Positions 32,575 to 44,829 are shown, counted from the first letter of the stretch. The stretch: DNA of 64,000 nucleotides from Delphinus delphis (GCF_949987515.2 NC_082687.1:121935838-121999837); one strand, 5' to 3'. The notes: generated by a model not told the origin, from the sequence alone. A program made the numbers and translations.

Positions 32575-32875
32575 GTTGCAGCCTCCTTCTATCCTACAGT
32601 TGTTTTTCTTCCCTCTTGATATAGTTAAGGAGTTTTTCCTGCTTCTATCATGGGCTAAATTCTTCCTGTGTGCCTGGAATATCATCCTCTTTTGCTCCCC
32701 AAGGACTTCTTTGCTGCCAGTAGCTCTTTTCTTTCTGATTCATCAGTTTCTTCCTTTCTATTTATTCGTCTCCACATGTACACAAATACGGTCTTTTGTC
32801 TCCTGTCTTAGAAAATGCCACCCGTGGTCCAACATATCCCTCTACATATTATTCTATCTCTCTGCTTCCATTCTA
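32575..32875 (+). repeat. L2-like fragment
   Basis: 'ttcctgtgtgcctggaatatc' and 'tctttgctgccagtagctc' resemble the L2 3' half. It lies before an L2 segment that belongs upstream in the consensus, so it is a separate insertion or a rearranged piece. Confidence 0.4.
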
Positions 32876-33469
32876 TGAAAAAAAACCCCAAAAAACTAAC
32901 CTCTAATGATACCTAGTTCCTGTCTCCACTTTATAACCTTTCATTCTATCCTAAATCTATTACAGTTGGACTTCCATACTCATAAGTCTACCACAACTGC
33001 TCTTTGGAAATCACCAATTACCTCCACATTACCAAATCAGTGCTCTGTTCTTCACCGTATACAAACTTTTAACAGCATACAGTAGAGATGAGAAATCACT
33101 TCCTATTGGAACACTTTCTTCTCCTTGTTTCTATGAGGTTGTACTCTCCAGCCTTTTCTCTTATGGTAGAGACACCCTGATCTGTAAGAATTTAAATACT
33201 GGTATTCCCTAGGGCTCCATCTTTCTTGTCCTCTCTTCCCTGACCCTCTCTCTCTTCTCCTCTCCCTTCCTTCTTTCCTCTCTCCTCTTCTCCTATTCTT
33301 GTCTCTGTATTCTCTGACATTGATTTAACCCAGTCTCATTTCTTTAACATCATCTACATGCTGATAAGTCCCAAGTATATGCTTTTAGTCCTGACCTCTT
33401 CAATGAGCATTTAATTCATTTATGTAAATGTCAATATGTCACTTTTACTTGAATAGCTAATAGTATTTT

Positions 33470-33684
33470 TTGTTTTGTTTTGTTTTTGTTTTGCGGTACG
33501 CGGGCCTCTCACCGCTGTGGCCTCTCCCGCTGCGGAGCACAGGCTCCGGACGCGCAGGCCCAGCGGCCATGGCTCACAGGACCAGCCGCTCCGCGGCATG
33601 CGGGATCCTCCCGGACCGGGGCACGAACCCACGTCCCCTGCATCAGCAGGCGGACTCTCAACCACTGCGCCACCAGGGAAGCCC
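33470..33684 (-). mobile_element. CHR-type tRNA-derived SINE, copy 5
   Basis: Well preserved body rich in CpG, with a (TTTTG)n-like tail. Target duplications of 21 bp at 33,449-33,469 and 33,685-33,705 differ at one base. It inserted into the L2 relic. The long frames over it on both strands are by-products. Confidence 0.96.
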
Positions 33685-33809
33685 TTGAATAGCTAGTAGT
33701 ATTTTAAACTTCACATTTCCAAAGCAGAACTCCTAGTTTTCTCCCCTACAAACCTATTACCTTTTTTTCTACCTTCAAAAGGATGACCTCATTCATCCAG
33801 ATTTGTAAG

Positions 33810-34107
33810 GCCCATTCTTCTTTTCCCCACTTTCTAAATCCAGTCCAACAAAAGGTTCTGCTAGTTGTACTTCCATAATATGACATTCATCCTTCCAGTT
33901 CTTTCCACGTTTTCCTCCTAGTCTGAGATTGAAACTCATTTCTGTACTTCCTCTTGATGCCCATTCCTCTTTTCCCCACTTTCTGCATACAGTCCAACAA
34001 AAGGTTCTGCTAGTTGTACCTCCATAATATGACATTCATCCTTACAGTCCTTTCCACATTTTCCTCCTAGTCTGAGATTCAAACTCATTTCTGCACTTCC
34101 TCTTAAT
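33810..34107. repeat. 149-bp tandem duplication (two units)
   Basis: 33,810-33,958 and 33,959-34,107 align end to end without gaps at a 149-base period, with roughly a dozen substitutions. Shared blocks include 'agtccaacaaaaggttctgc' and 'atatgacattcatcctt'. The unit is L2-derived. The joined minus-strand frame (34,035-33,793, 80 codons) arises from the repeat and is not a gene. Confidence 0.93.
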
Positions 34108-34639
34108 GCCCTCAATAAGGAATTTAAATTAATTTTTCACAAAACAGTGTGATTTTATTTTTATAAAGGAAATCACATCATATCACTCTCCTACTTAAAA
34201 CCTACTAATGATTGTGCCTTGTACCTAGACTAACATCTACAGTCTCCATCAGTGCCTACAAGACTGTCCAGAATCTGGCCCCATACACCTTTCTTTTCAA
34301 ATCTCCCACACTCTCCATCTAAAATGTTATTCTCTCACTTTGCTTGAGTGGCTGCTTCATTTTAACCATTTCCTGCTTAAGAGTCATCTCCTCAATGAGG
34401 AGTTTCCTGACCATTCATTTGAAAGTAGAAGTGTTTGGCACTCTGTTCACACTCTATCCCACGAGCCTATGTTTTATTCATAGTCGTTATGAGTATCTAT
34501 AATTATCTTACTCAGTCTTCCCATGGATATATAAATTCCAAAAGAGTGGAGATTGTACCAATCACATTTCTGATGTACTCCTAGACTACAACAATGTCTG
34601 GTGCATAGGAAATACTCATTGAATGCAAAACCAGATGGT

Positions 34640-34780
34640 GACAAGAATTTGCAATAGTTCTCAAAATGGTGTCCATGGATCCCAGGGGCCTATAGAAATA
34701 TTCTTAAAGGTTTATGAGTTCTTAAGTTTGAGAAACACGGTTTTAGGTCATGGAGATATAAGAAGAATTTATAGATTGAG
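34640..34780. repeat. Possible hAT-type fragment
   Basis: 'caatagttctcaaaatggtgtcc' with 'aagtttgagaaacacgg' resembles the ends of MER5/Charlie-type elements (ttctcaaa ... tttgagaa). Short and diverged. Confidence 0.3.
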
Positions 34781-34796
34781 AAGTATATTCATTTCA

Positions 34797-35236
34797 TAGT
34801 GCTGTTATAACAAATTATCATAAACTTTGTGGTTTAAAACAACAGAAATTAATTTTCCCAGAATTCTAGAGTTCAGAAGTTTGACATAAATGTGTTGGCA
34901 GGACCACAGTCCCTCTGCAGACTCTAGAAGAGACTGCTTCCTTGCTTCTTTCAGCTTCTGGTGGCTCCTAGCATTCCTTTACTCATGGTTGCATAATTCC
35001 GATCTCTGCCTCCATCTTCACATGGCCTTCTCCTCTTCTCTTTCTCCACTCTGTGTCTCTTATAAGGATACTCGTCTTTGGATTTAGGGCCCACAGGGAT
35101 GATCCAAGATAATTTCATCTTAAGATTCTTAATTACGTTAGCAAAAGACCGCCTTTTTTTTTCATATAAGGTTATATTCATGGGTTTTGGGATGTAATCA
35201 TATCTTTTCAGGGGCCCACCATTCAACCTACTACAG
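34797..35236 (-). mobile_element. MaLR-like (MLT1-type) LTR
   Basis: The plus strand reads 'tttcatagtgctgttataac', 'gtggtttaaaacaacagaaa', 'tcttcacatggccttctcc' and 'ttataaggatactcgtc', and ends near 'ccattcaacctactaca'. This is the complement of MLT1-like LTRs. Solo LTR; the 65- and 91-codon frames inside are not genes. Confidence 0.7.
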
Positions 35237-35239
35237 AAA

Positions 35240-36225
35240 GTGACATTATATTTTGGGATTTAGGCAGTTCAACCTGACCATAATGTGTAGTTGTCCCAAC
35301 TGGGCATTAAGTAGTGAAAGAGGCTACCAGGCTATTGCAAAGTGTCAGGCAATGATGGCCTGAAATAATCCTGTGGCAAAAACATGATAAAGAGGAGGGA
35401 CTGAATTTAAAACACATTTATTAGGTAAAAAGCAACATGATTTTTAGATCAATCTTACTAAGGAAATTTTCATGTCTTTTGGAAATTTTTATGCTTTCAT
35501 TTATTCTATAATTAGTACCTAGTATCCCTCACCCTGCTACAAATGACAGCAGTGAAAACAAACCTAGGCAACTGGACAGAATGTAAAAAAGTGCAGCAAA
35601 GAGGATCAGGGAACCAGCACCACCAAAGCCAGTTCCTGTTTTTAGTAACAGAAAAAGACTTTAAATATTGAAGCTATTTCTCTATTATATTCAGGCCACA
35701 CTTCCATTAGTGGATGTATCTCGGATAAACCCATTGCTTTGTTTTGTTTTACATACCATCCTTTTTTGTTGTTATGAAAGCTACACATGCAGATTGAAGA
35801 AAATTCTGTGCATACCAAGAATTTTTAAAAATTTGAATCACCAATATTACAGCTACCCAGAATGAATCAATATTTTTATCTGTAAAACCAAAAATAAAGT
35901 CACTTTCCATCCATTTTCCTGTTCATTATCACACCATGCAAAATGGCTGTAAAAATGGGACCAAATTCTATCAAGGCATAAATGTAATATACTGTGGAGC
36001 ACCTCAAGTGGAACATCTCAACTAAGTTCATCATCCATATTAGCTAAAACTTAGTTCAAATTTTAACCAAAATTGGAGGATATGTTTAAAATTGTCTGCA
36101 TTAATACAATAATCAAGTGGGGTGTGTAACCTTGACTTGAAATCTCTGTGGCACTTTAAAAGCTAGGCCACCACCCCCCAGAAGCAAAACTGATATACAA
36201 TGAGCAGGCTACCCATTGTCAATCA
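35240..36225. other. No recognisable feature
   Basis: AT-rich; a 65-codon frame at 35,668-35,865 has no domain or context. Confidence 0.5.
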
Positions 36226-38097
36226 GGGGACACCACCATTTACAATAGCATCAAAAAATACTTAGGAATAAATTTAACAAAATAAGTACAAAACTTACTT
36301 ATACTCTGAAAACTATAAAACCAAACTAAATAACCAAAATAAATTGAAAGACATCCCATGTTCATGGATTGGAACAATTAATATTGTTAAGATGGCAGTT
36401 CTCAAACTGACCTACAAATTTAACACAATCTCTATCAAAATTCCACCTGGCTTCTTTATAGAGATTGATAAGCTGACCGATTACATTCATGTGGAAATTC
36501 AATGGAGTAAGAATAGAAAAAAAGAAAAAAGGCAACTTTAAAAAGAAGAACAAAATTGGAGAACTCAGAGTTCCCAATTTCAAAACTTACTAATGAAATT
36601 ATAGCAATCCAGACAGTGTGGTAATGAAATAAAGATAGACATATAGATCAATAGAAAGGAATTGATAGTCCAGAAAGAAACCTTCATGTTTACAGCCAAT
36701 TGAATTTTTTTTTTGGCTGGTGTATCCAGACAAATAAATGGGAAAATAACGTCTTTTCAGCAAATGGTACTGGAAAAATGGATATCCACATGGATCTCTA
36801 CTTTATCCATAGGCAAAAAATAATTTCAAAATGAATTGAAAGCCTAAATGTAAGGGCTAAAACTTTAAAACTCTTAGAAAAAATATAGGCATAAATCTCT
36901 GCAACCTTAGATTAGGCATTTTCTTAGATATGACACTAAAAGCACAAGCAACACAAGAAACAATAGATAAACAGGATTATTATAAAAATAAAATTTTTAA
37001 AAAAGTGTTGTTCTTCGGGCTTCCCTGGTGGCGCTGTGGTTGAGAGTCCGCCTGCCGATGCAGGGGACACTGGTTCGTGCCCCGATCTGGGAGGATCCCA
37101 CATGCCGCGGAGCGGCTGGGCCCGTGAGGCATGGCCGCTGAGCCTGCGCGTCCGGAGCCTGTGCTCCGCAATGGGAGAGGCCACAACAGTGAGAGGCCTG
37201 CATACCGCAAAAAAAAAAAAAAAAAAAAAAAAAGTGTTGTTCTTCAAAGGACAACATCAAGAAAGTGAAAAGACAGCCCATAGAATGAGAGAAAATATTT
37301 GCAAATTATCTGTTGGATAAGGGACTTGTGTCTATAATACATAAAGCATCCTTACAACCCAATATTCAAGATAACCCAATAAAAAAGAGGAAAATACACA
37401 TGCAGTGACTAAAAAACACATAAAAAGAAGCTCAACATCATTATCTATCAGATGAATGCAAATCAGAACCCCCACGATACACTTTCACATCCATTAGGGT
37501 GGCTGTAATTAAAAAGATAATAAGAAGTGTTGGCAAGGATGTGGAAAAAGTGGACCCTTTATTCACTGGTGGTAGGAATGTAAAGTGGTGCAAGTGCTCT
37601 GGAAAATAGTCTGGAAGTTGCTCAAATGATTATATATACTGTTAATATGATCTAGAAATTCTACTCCTAGATACATACTCAAGAGAACTAAAAACTTATG
37701 TCATGAATACTTATAGAACCAGAATTGTAGATGAATGTTTATAGATACATGTTCATAATAGCCCAAAATTAAAACAATCCAAATATTCCTCAACTGATGA
37801 ATAGATTAAAAATGTGGTATTGTCCATATAATGGAATATTATTCAGCTCTATAAAGCAACAAAGTAGTGATACATGCTACATAAACGTACCTTGAAAACA
37901 TTATAAGTTAAAGAAGCCAGTCACAATGGAGAGTGACGGTTAAGGTGTGTAGAGTTTCTTTTGGGAGTATTAGACAGTTCTAAAATCAATCAGCTGCGGG
38001 GATGGACGCACAATTCTGAATATACGAAAGCTGTTGAATCATATACTTTAAAAGGATGAATTTTGTGGTATATGAATTATGTCTGAATAGAGATGTT
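36226..38097 (+). repeat. Old LINE-1 3' half, split by a SINE
   Basis: Runs from ORF2 RT C-terminal text ('catcccatgttcatggattgg', 'acaatctctatcaaaattcc') through 'actggtggtaggaatgtaaag' and 'gatgaatagattaaaaatgtgg' to the 3' end 'gtctgaatagagatgtttaa'. A SINE sits at 37,017-37,233. It is an older family than the L1 at 20,701. A short frame at 36,344-36,541 (KDIPCSWIGTINIVK) is residual ORF2. Confidence 0.85.
37017..37233 (+). mobile_element. CHR-type tRNA-derived SINE, copy 6
   Basis: The only plus-strand copy. Head gggcttccctggtggcgc; A-box-like tggcgctgtgg at 37,029-37,039; B-box-like ggttcgtgcc at 37,072-37,081; uninterrupted A tail of about 25. Perfect 12-bp target duplication gtgttgttcttc at 37,005-37,016 and 37,234-37,245. 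The pure tail suggests it is among the youngest insertions here. Confidence 0.97.
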
Positions 38098-40715
38098 TAA
38101 AAATAGAGCAACAAGATAAAATAGCTGTCACCGTTGACTGCCATGTGTGAGAAAATGTTCTCAGATTTTAACCATAGGAGTGGGGTAGGGGGCTATTTCA
38201 TTTCAGAGAGCAAAATCCTCCCAGGTATTTCAAGCGAAATGGATTTAATACAGGGAGTTAGATGCGCATAAAACTGTTGGAAGGACTAGGGAAGCAAATG
38301 TGAAGTCACAGATGCAACTATGATCCAGAAAGTCAAGAAGCTGCTGCCACTAGAGGTCAGGAAAATGCAGAAAATGATTGCCCGCATCTCAGCTGCCCCC
38401 ACACCCCAAAAGTGAGTGATTGGCAGGGGAATGGATATAGACTGCCCTAGTAAGAATTCACATGTGCTAGAGCTATGTGGCTTTCACCTCTGGCAAAGGA
38501 AAATTGGGTTTGATGTTCTGCCTTTCAAATTGCATACAAGCCCATCTCGTTGGCAGAATCTAAACCGTATCCAGAAACATGGAAGCATGCTGTAGTCGCT
38601 AAATAAATAAATAAAATAAAATAAAATAAAATAAAGGCATTTGTCTAAAGGCCAGCATAACACAGATGCCAGCAGAACTATAAATGGTAATTTAATTCCA
38701 AATTGAACTGAGGCTGTATTCATTTGAGTTATTCAGAGCCTTGTCAGAGGAGTTCACAGGCTAATTTTTTTCTGGGGACACAAAAGCCCCGGCTACAATC
38801 TAGGAATGCTTTACCCTTATCTTAGAAGAATAGATTTAAATGTCATTAATTTCCCCGGATGATTCAGAGTTGATTTTTATTTAGGTCTCAATGCCAAACA
38901 AGCAATCCACACTGTTCTCAGATCTGTTAGTCGTGATTTGCATTGCTTTAAGTGGTGTTATCACCTGCAATAAACTATTCTTTTTAGTTCTTTGCGATGC
39001 CTGGGGGTGTTTGTATCCCAGCTGCCATCTGGCAATTATTGCTAAACCAGTGGCCCTCTTTTTTTTCCCCTCAAATTAGTCATCATAGGAAAGTGCAGTG
39101 TTCTTATGAATGCCTGTTCTATAAATGAATGAAAAGGATCAACTATGCTTAAAGTTTAAAGTATGAAAATGGATGAAATTACTCTCAGAAGAATTGAATA
39201 GGATTTGAATAAGAGAAGCTCCAGATTTACATATAACTTCCCAACTTTTACCTAATCACCAAATATTTGTGTATACTGTTTTATTTTCATTGCCTTTAGG
39301 TAATTCATGGGCTCTGCGTCACTTGATTTCTATTTATTTCTTTCCTTCAGTCACTCACCCCTACACCCTCTGACCTTCTGTTTTTATGTCTTCTTCCTAC
39401 TTGGGCATGTTTGGCTTCCCTATGTGGTTCTAATCTTTAGTAAGCAGATGATTTTCTCAATAGGATGCCTTTTAGTGTTTCCCTAACATTGTTTAGCATC
39501 CTCTCCAGAGTGTCAGCTTGCATCCTTGTAGCTCTAATACACAATAGAATATACCCTTGGGTGAGGTGGAAAGGAAACTCTTGTCTGGCAGAGACAAAAA
39601 TACTAGGGCAGATTTAAGGGTGGTATGGAAGTTAACTAAGTGGTGCAGCTTTTGATCCTACCTGCTTATGCCAGGAAGATAATAAGACAAAAAAAATGAA
39701 TGAAGCAGAAGGAAAATCAGAGTTAGCTCTGTTTGTGAAGAGGTGTTAATTAATGATTTCCTGAGTAGAGAGCTGGCAGGCAGAGCTTTTGATTTTGGCA
39801 GATCCTAGGAGCAGAACTGTGAATTAAAGTTTCAGGTTGTAAGCACCTAAACGAGGGCTACATCTTTGTGACTGGCTTTGTACAGCCTAAGGCCATGCTT
39901 GTGTGGTCACTTAGTAATAACTAGTGACTGATGTGGTAAAAGGCTTCCACTGACTCTAAGACTACATCCAGTGGGACCAGAATCTATGTTGCTGAGACAA
40001 TGCCCTAGGTTTCTCTCTCTCAGCCTGAGAGCAAATGATACCACCTGTATTTACATAAAAATTTATTTATGAGATTAAAATTGATAAAAATGAGTCAAGC
40101 TGCTTCCAGCACCAGTGAATAAAGGTATTACAGGTAATAAAGAAAACCAAGAAATCATATGAAGAAGGAAGTTGGACAAAATATGAGAAAAAATCTTCCG
40201 GTTGCCTATCCTATTCTTCTAACCCTAACTTATTCATCTATTGCCACATACTAGATTTTGTTATGTACTTGCTGATCACCCCTGCAAAACTGTGACCAAC
40301 TTGAGGTTGGAAGAAACTAGATCCATATGCTCTGATACTGACTAGAGAATTTTGACTAGACTAGACTATTTTAAACACAATCTATGCTAAATGCTAGTCA
40401 TGGGTCCACAACAAAGAGCAGAACAGTGACAGGAATTTTGGAAAGTAGTACACATAGTTCAGGCAGAGATTTATCAAAAGATAAATCTATAGACTACAGG
40501 TCCCCAGTTTCTTTATTTTCTTCTATCTTCTCCCTCTGACCTGTTTTACCCTTGTTTCCAATATGCTGAACTCTTGGAGATAGGTCTTAAACAGTAGATA
40601 GGATTTTAAGAGGCAGAAACAAAGACGGGAAATGCTTTTGGAGAGAACAACCTATATAAAATGAGGATTGTAAGTGGTAGAGCAAGCTAGAATAGTGAAG
40701 GAAATTGGAATATGT
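38098..40715. other. Unassigned stretch with one simple repeat
   Basis: 38,220-38,400 ('atggatttaatacagggag', 'gctgctgccactagaggtc') resembles a dispersed ancient repeat I cannot name. The rest shows nothing. Frames up to 79 codons lack domains. Confidence 0.45.
38600..38635. repeat. (TAAA)n/(TAAAA)n simple repeat
   Basis: Three taaa-type units followed by four aaaat-type units. Isolated A-rich microsatellite. Confidence 0.9.
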
Positions 40716-40719
40716 GACC

Positions 40720-41195
40720 TTAAAATATGCCTCTGACATAAATATTATTTTGATCTGAAGGCAATGAAGAAACAGAAATGCAGAAAAAGGTCTCTCTACT
40801 CTCTCCCTTTTCTGCCTAAAGGCAGGATATAAATTCTCTTTTTACTGGAGATAGACTTTTAGCAGCCCAGAGGCACCAAAGGAATTTGCAAACAAACCTT
40901 ACTACGTTGGACCCCTCCAATATATTTACCTTCCTGTAGTTTGCCACCCTTGGAGGAGTAAAACTGCTATTCTTTCTCCTGTCATTTCTCTACAAGTGTA
41001 CTGTTCTTTGTTGAAGATGCTATAGAAAGCCAGAGTTCTAGCCATCACTTTGAGCTACTTTTGTCAAGGTTTCTCCCATGTGATGTATGCAGCAAGCATT
41101 AATAAACTTTTTGTTTTTCTCATGTTAATCTGTCATTTTGTTAAAGATCCCAAGCTAAAAACCTAAGGTGGGTAGAGGTAAAGTTTTGCTTCCCG
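40720..41195 (+). mobile_element. Solo LTR-like element, family unassigned
   Basis: 'ggagtaaaactgctattctttc', 'acaagtgtactgttctttg', 'gccagagttctagccatcac' and then 'agcattaataaactttttg' with a downstream 'cagctaaaaacctaag'-like tail fit an ERVL/MLT2-like LTR with its polyadenylation signal near 41,100. No internal viral genes on either side. Confidence 0.45.
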
Positions 41196-41289
41196 TGCAA
41201 TGGTCAAAGTACAGGATATATAGGAAGGGAAAGAGGTATAACCTTGGCAAGGTGGTTTTGGACTATGTTATGGGTGGGGAAGAGGTAGT

Positions 41290-42900
41290 AGGGTAGAAGT
41301 TAAATTCTCAATTGAAGAGTTTAAGCTTAATTTAGTATGCAATGAGGAACCATTACATAAAGGTTTTAACTGTAGGGAAATGATCAGGTAAGAGTTGTGC
41401 TTTAAGAAGTTTACTCTGACAGTGGTATTTACTCATTCACATCTGCTTATTCACCAATTATTTTAATAATAAAGAAATATACATTAAATGCTATGAAAGA
41501 GAAAAAGTATAACATGATACAACTTCTACTTTAATGAGAGCGCAATTTAGTGAGCCATTTCAAAATATATGCTGTAGCTATGCCACCTACTACAAGTAAT
41601 AAATATCCGAAATGTATGGAAGGAATTGAGAGGAGTGAGAAACTGCTTCCAGCCATTGGAAAGACCAACTAGGAGGCTAAAGACAGAGGCCAAGCAAGAG
41701 GAATTTAAACCACCAAAAGTAACTGCAGTCAGAATACAGAGTGCAGAGAGAATAGATGCTGTAAAAGTAAACCTAAGAGACTTGGTCACAATTTTGATTA
41801 GTGAGGTAATGGAAATAAGAGTTTTTCAAGCCTAGATAACCAGGATTCATCCATTCCTTCTCCCATTCATTAACTTGGTACATATTTATATAATGGTGAC
41901 CGTGTGCCAGGATTATTGAAGTTGTTAGGAGAGAGGAATGAACAAACTAGTCCTCATGGAAACTGTTCAGTAGGAGAGTGACAACGTAAATAGAGAAATA
42001 GTGTTGTATGATCAAAACAGGAAACTAGGGAGAAAGGTTCATTGTAAAAGAGGATTTAATTTATTTTATAATATTTTGAGTTTGAGAAGGTGATGAAGTG
42101 TGTGTTTAGAGAGAAATGGGGACCAGAGAGATACACTGTTATTTGTCCAGTGGAAAGAGTTCAAACCATGATGATAAATGGGCTCACTAAAGGGGAAAGC
42201 AAGGAAAAGCAAAAAAAAAAAAGGGTTTAGCACAGAATCTCAAGAAGCACCTATATTTAGGAAATGGAATCTTGAATAAGAGTCAGTTAAGGAGACAAAA
42301 GAAGAGGAATGAAAAATTTGGAAGCAACCATGGATGCTACAAATAACAAAGAAAACATTTTTTAAAACCACAACAATTGAGGAGCTCACCTTGTTCCATG
42401 CAATAGAGAGTGTGAGGATATAGATGACAAACATGGCAGTTATAATACTGTAGTGGGGGCAGAAGCCAACCTTAGGTGTGAAAGGAAACAGAGATGCTGG
42501 ATAAGAGCTTGAGAGAGAGGTAAGTTTTGAGAAAGTAGTTTTAAGACTAATAGTCATATATCGTCCCCAGTATATAGGAATTTTTAGAGCCAAAAAGAAG
42601 GAGAAAGCAAAGTGAGGAAGTAGCTAATCAGTGGGAGGAAGCGTGAGGGGGTGAGATTGAGCACACACACAGAGACTTGGCAAGGGAGATGGGAACCCTT
42701 TCCTCAGAAGTGTGTCAGGTATGCAGAAAGAGATGGTAAACCCAAAATACAGGAACAGCGAGAGGAAAAGCTGAGGAAACCGCTGTTAAATAGTCCTGAT
42801 ATTCTGATAACGTAGAAGGAGAATGATGTAATGATTTGGAAAGTGTTGGGTGAAGCTTCTAAACATGAGTATGAAGACAATTTGAAATAACTGTGATAAC
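41290..42900 (-). repeat. L2 LINE relics, antisense (at least two pieces)
   Basis: 41,300-41,430 ('aggaaccattacataaagg', 'gaaatgatcaggtaagagttg') and 41,640-41,700 ('accaactaggaggctaaag') are the complement of the L2 ORF. 41,850-42,010 ('ccattcattaacttggtac', 'cgtgtgccaggattattg') is the complement of the L2 3' end. 42,230-42,600 returns to ORF text. The order shows two or more overlapping copies. Frames of 69-117 codons inside are not genes. Confidence 0.55.
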
Positions 42901-42959
42901 AAATAAAATTATGATCCAACAAGAGATGATTCAAATGATTGCTCACAAGTCAAAAGGCT

Positions 42960-44475
42960 CAGTTGAAATCAGAGAGCATTTATTTGGAGTAGACTGATAT
43001 ATATGATTTTATGATTTCCTCTAATAAGTACTGGCTGCTTGGTGGCGGAGAAAATGCACTGGGCGATCCCAATTCCCCTTTCTCATATTCTAACAAGCTT
43101 GCTACTGGCAGGGACTAGGGTGATCCATCTGGTGTCAGATGAGATACAAAGGGTTTTTCTCTTCATGTTCTCCATGGTTTGTTTTACCTCTTTGATGAAA
43201 AGAAGCTGTATGCCAAAGTGAAGAAAGCAGAGTCACCAAAACATAAGCACACTCATCTATCACTGACAGTGTTTCAGACTTATTCAGCCCAGTTGTCGTG
43301 CTGATGTGTGGGGATAGAATTGCCAGAAACCTGAGGACAAAAGTTCTCAGAAAGTTAACACAAGTGGGAGTAATTCATTTTCCCAAACATGGAGTGAACT
43401 GTCTCTCCAAGAGCAGTAGGAGGTCACACTCGACCTTCAGAAACTCTCTGTATTGCATGTCAGGAGCCCCAAGTAATACCTGTCCCTTTTCTAACTCCCG
43501 CTGAGGAAGCCTGGAAGACTTGATGCCAGTCAGTGTGAGTTGTTCCTTGTAGACATTCCCAGCTCTGGCCTTTGGTAGATTTATATAACATAAAGGTGGT
43601 GAGCTTTAATATGCATGATTGTGACTCAGATCTTAGGCTCAACCTCAGAACCCAACTGGGCACAGGGTCAGTATAGTCTCTGATTGTCAGGATTGAATGA
43701 GTCAAGAACATGTAATTCCTATAATTTTACTGTCTAGTAAAATAGCCCAACAAAATAGGTTAAAAAAAAAAAAAACTTTAAGGGAGCCCATTTTGACAAT
43801 ACCAGCCTGAAGAGAGGTACGTAATCATTGTAATCCAACCACTTAAAATTAGGAGAAATCTCTCACCAGAGAAGTTTTAAACTACTATAGTCTCTGTTTT
43901 TGCAATTAATTTTGCTAATGATCAAGTTCCTAAGTTAAGCAATATCATTCAAGCTCAGCTCTGTTCTTTCCCAAGCAAAGGATCTGTTGAAAGGATGCTG
44001 TAATAAAGCAAAGATAGGGCTCCTTTGTGCCTTTTGATGAAGTGAGACAGAATGGCATCAGATTGGGGATAACTTTAAGCGCTATCGCTGCTATATGAGG
44101 AGATAAAACAGAAAGCAGTCGGTGTCTCTGAGTTGTTTTGAAGCAGAAGCCTGCACTTGAACAAGGAATATTTGTAACTGGAACCGACTATAGTCTGAAC
44201 TAAGAACTGCCATTGGTTGTGAGTAATGAATTCTGTGCCCGAGGTCTGTGTTATTGCTTCTGCTATCCAATATCTTGATTCCAGTGAGTATGCTGTTGGA
44301 TTTAAGCACATTTATGGAAGAATAGTATAGTATAACTTTCTAGAGCTGATGGAGACAAGGAAAAGGAAGGACTGCAGTGTGAAGCACTCCCAGCCGCTTC
44401 CTCAGAAGGGTGGAAAGGAAGCAATCTATTATGTGTTAATGACTTTTTGTGTGCCTGGCTCTTTCTAAAATATTA
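42960..44475. other. No recognisable feature
   Basis: About 1.5 kb, slightly richer in GC than its surroundings around 43,300-43,700. Frames on both strands (60-83 codons) show no domain. No repeat recognised. Confidence 0.45.
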
Positions 44476-44479
44476 TATC

Positions 44480-44595
44480 ATCATAACTTTTCAACTTAAG
44501 CTAATTTTTCAAATAATGAAACTAAGACTCAGTATTTACGAACCTTGCTCAATCCCACAGCTGAAAGTAGCATGCTCAGTAATTGAACTCATCAA
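44480..44595 (-). repeat. MIR fragment, antisense
   Basis: 'aataatgaaactaagactcag', 'aaccttgctcaatcccacagctg' and 'gtaattgaactc' are the complement of the MIR core and head. Confidence 0.6.
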
Positions 44596-44614
44596 ATTTA
44601 TCCTTGCTTAGTTT

Positions 44615-44812
44615 GTCTCAAAATGTGGACTTTGGACCAGCAGCACTGGCATCACCTGGAGATTGTTAGCAATGAAAATTCTCAGATCCCATCCCAGACC
44701 TACTGAATCAGAAACTCTGAGAGTGGAGTTTAGCCAACTGGTTTAACAAGATCTCCAGTGATTCTGATAAATACTAAAGTTTGAGAGTCACTTAACTAGT
44801 AAAAAGTCCTAG
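44615..44812 (-). mobile_element. MER5-like hAT DNA transposon fossil
   Basis: 'ggaccagcagcactggcatc', 'acctggagattgttagcaatg', 'gacctactgaatcagaaactc' and 'aagtttgagagtcact' match the complement of MER5A, a non-autonomous hAT-Charlie element of just under 200 bp. Nearly full length. Confidence 0.8.
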
Positions 44813-44829
44813 TTCTCTCCCAGTTTGCC

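Larger units (their letters stand above)
32930..34630 (+). repeat. Long L2 LINE relic with reverse transcriptase remnants
   Basis: Order matches L2: 'atcaccaattacctccacatt', then 'ggtattccctagggctcc' (a decayed G-V-P-Q-G-S RT box reading TGIP-stop-GS), 'catctacatgctgataagtcc' (the YADD box, now HADK), 'cagaactcctagttttctccc', 'aagactgtccagaatctggcc' and the 3' end 'caatgtctggtgcatagg'. A SINE inserted at 33,470-33,684 and a 149-bp tandem duplication at 33,810-34,107 interrupt it. No function remains. Confidence 0.75.

Noticed and set aside
33810..34107. CRISPR-like or satellite array
   Set aside because: Only two adjacent units, with no spacers, inside an L2 relic. A simple tandem duplication explains it.
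37026..37090. Possible tRNA gene
   Set aside because: A- and B-box-like motifs are present, but they belong to the tRNA-derived head of a SINE with a poly-A tail and target duplications. No intact cloverleaf is claimed.
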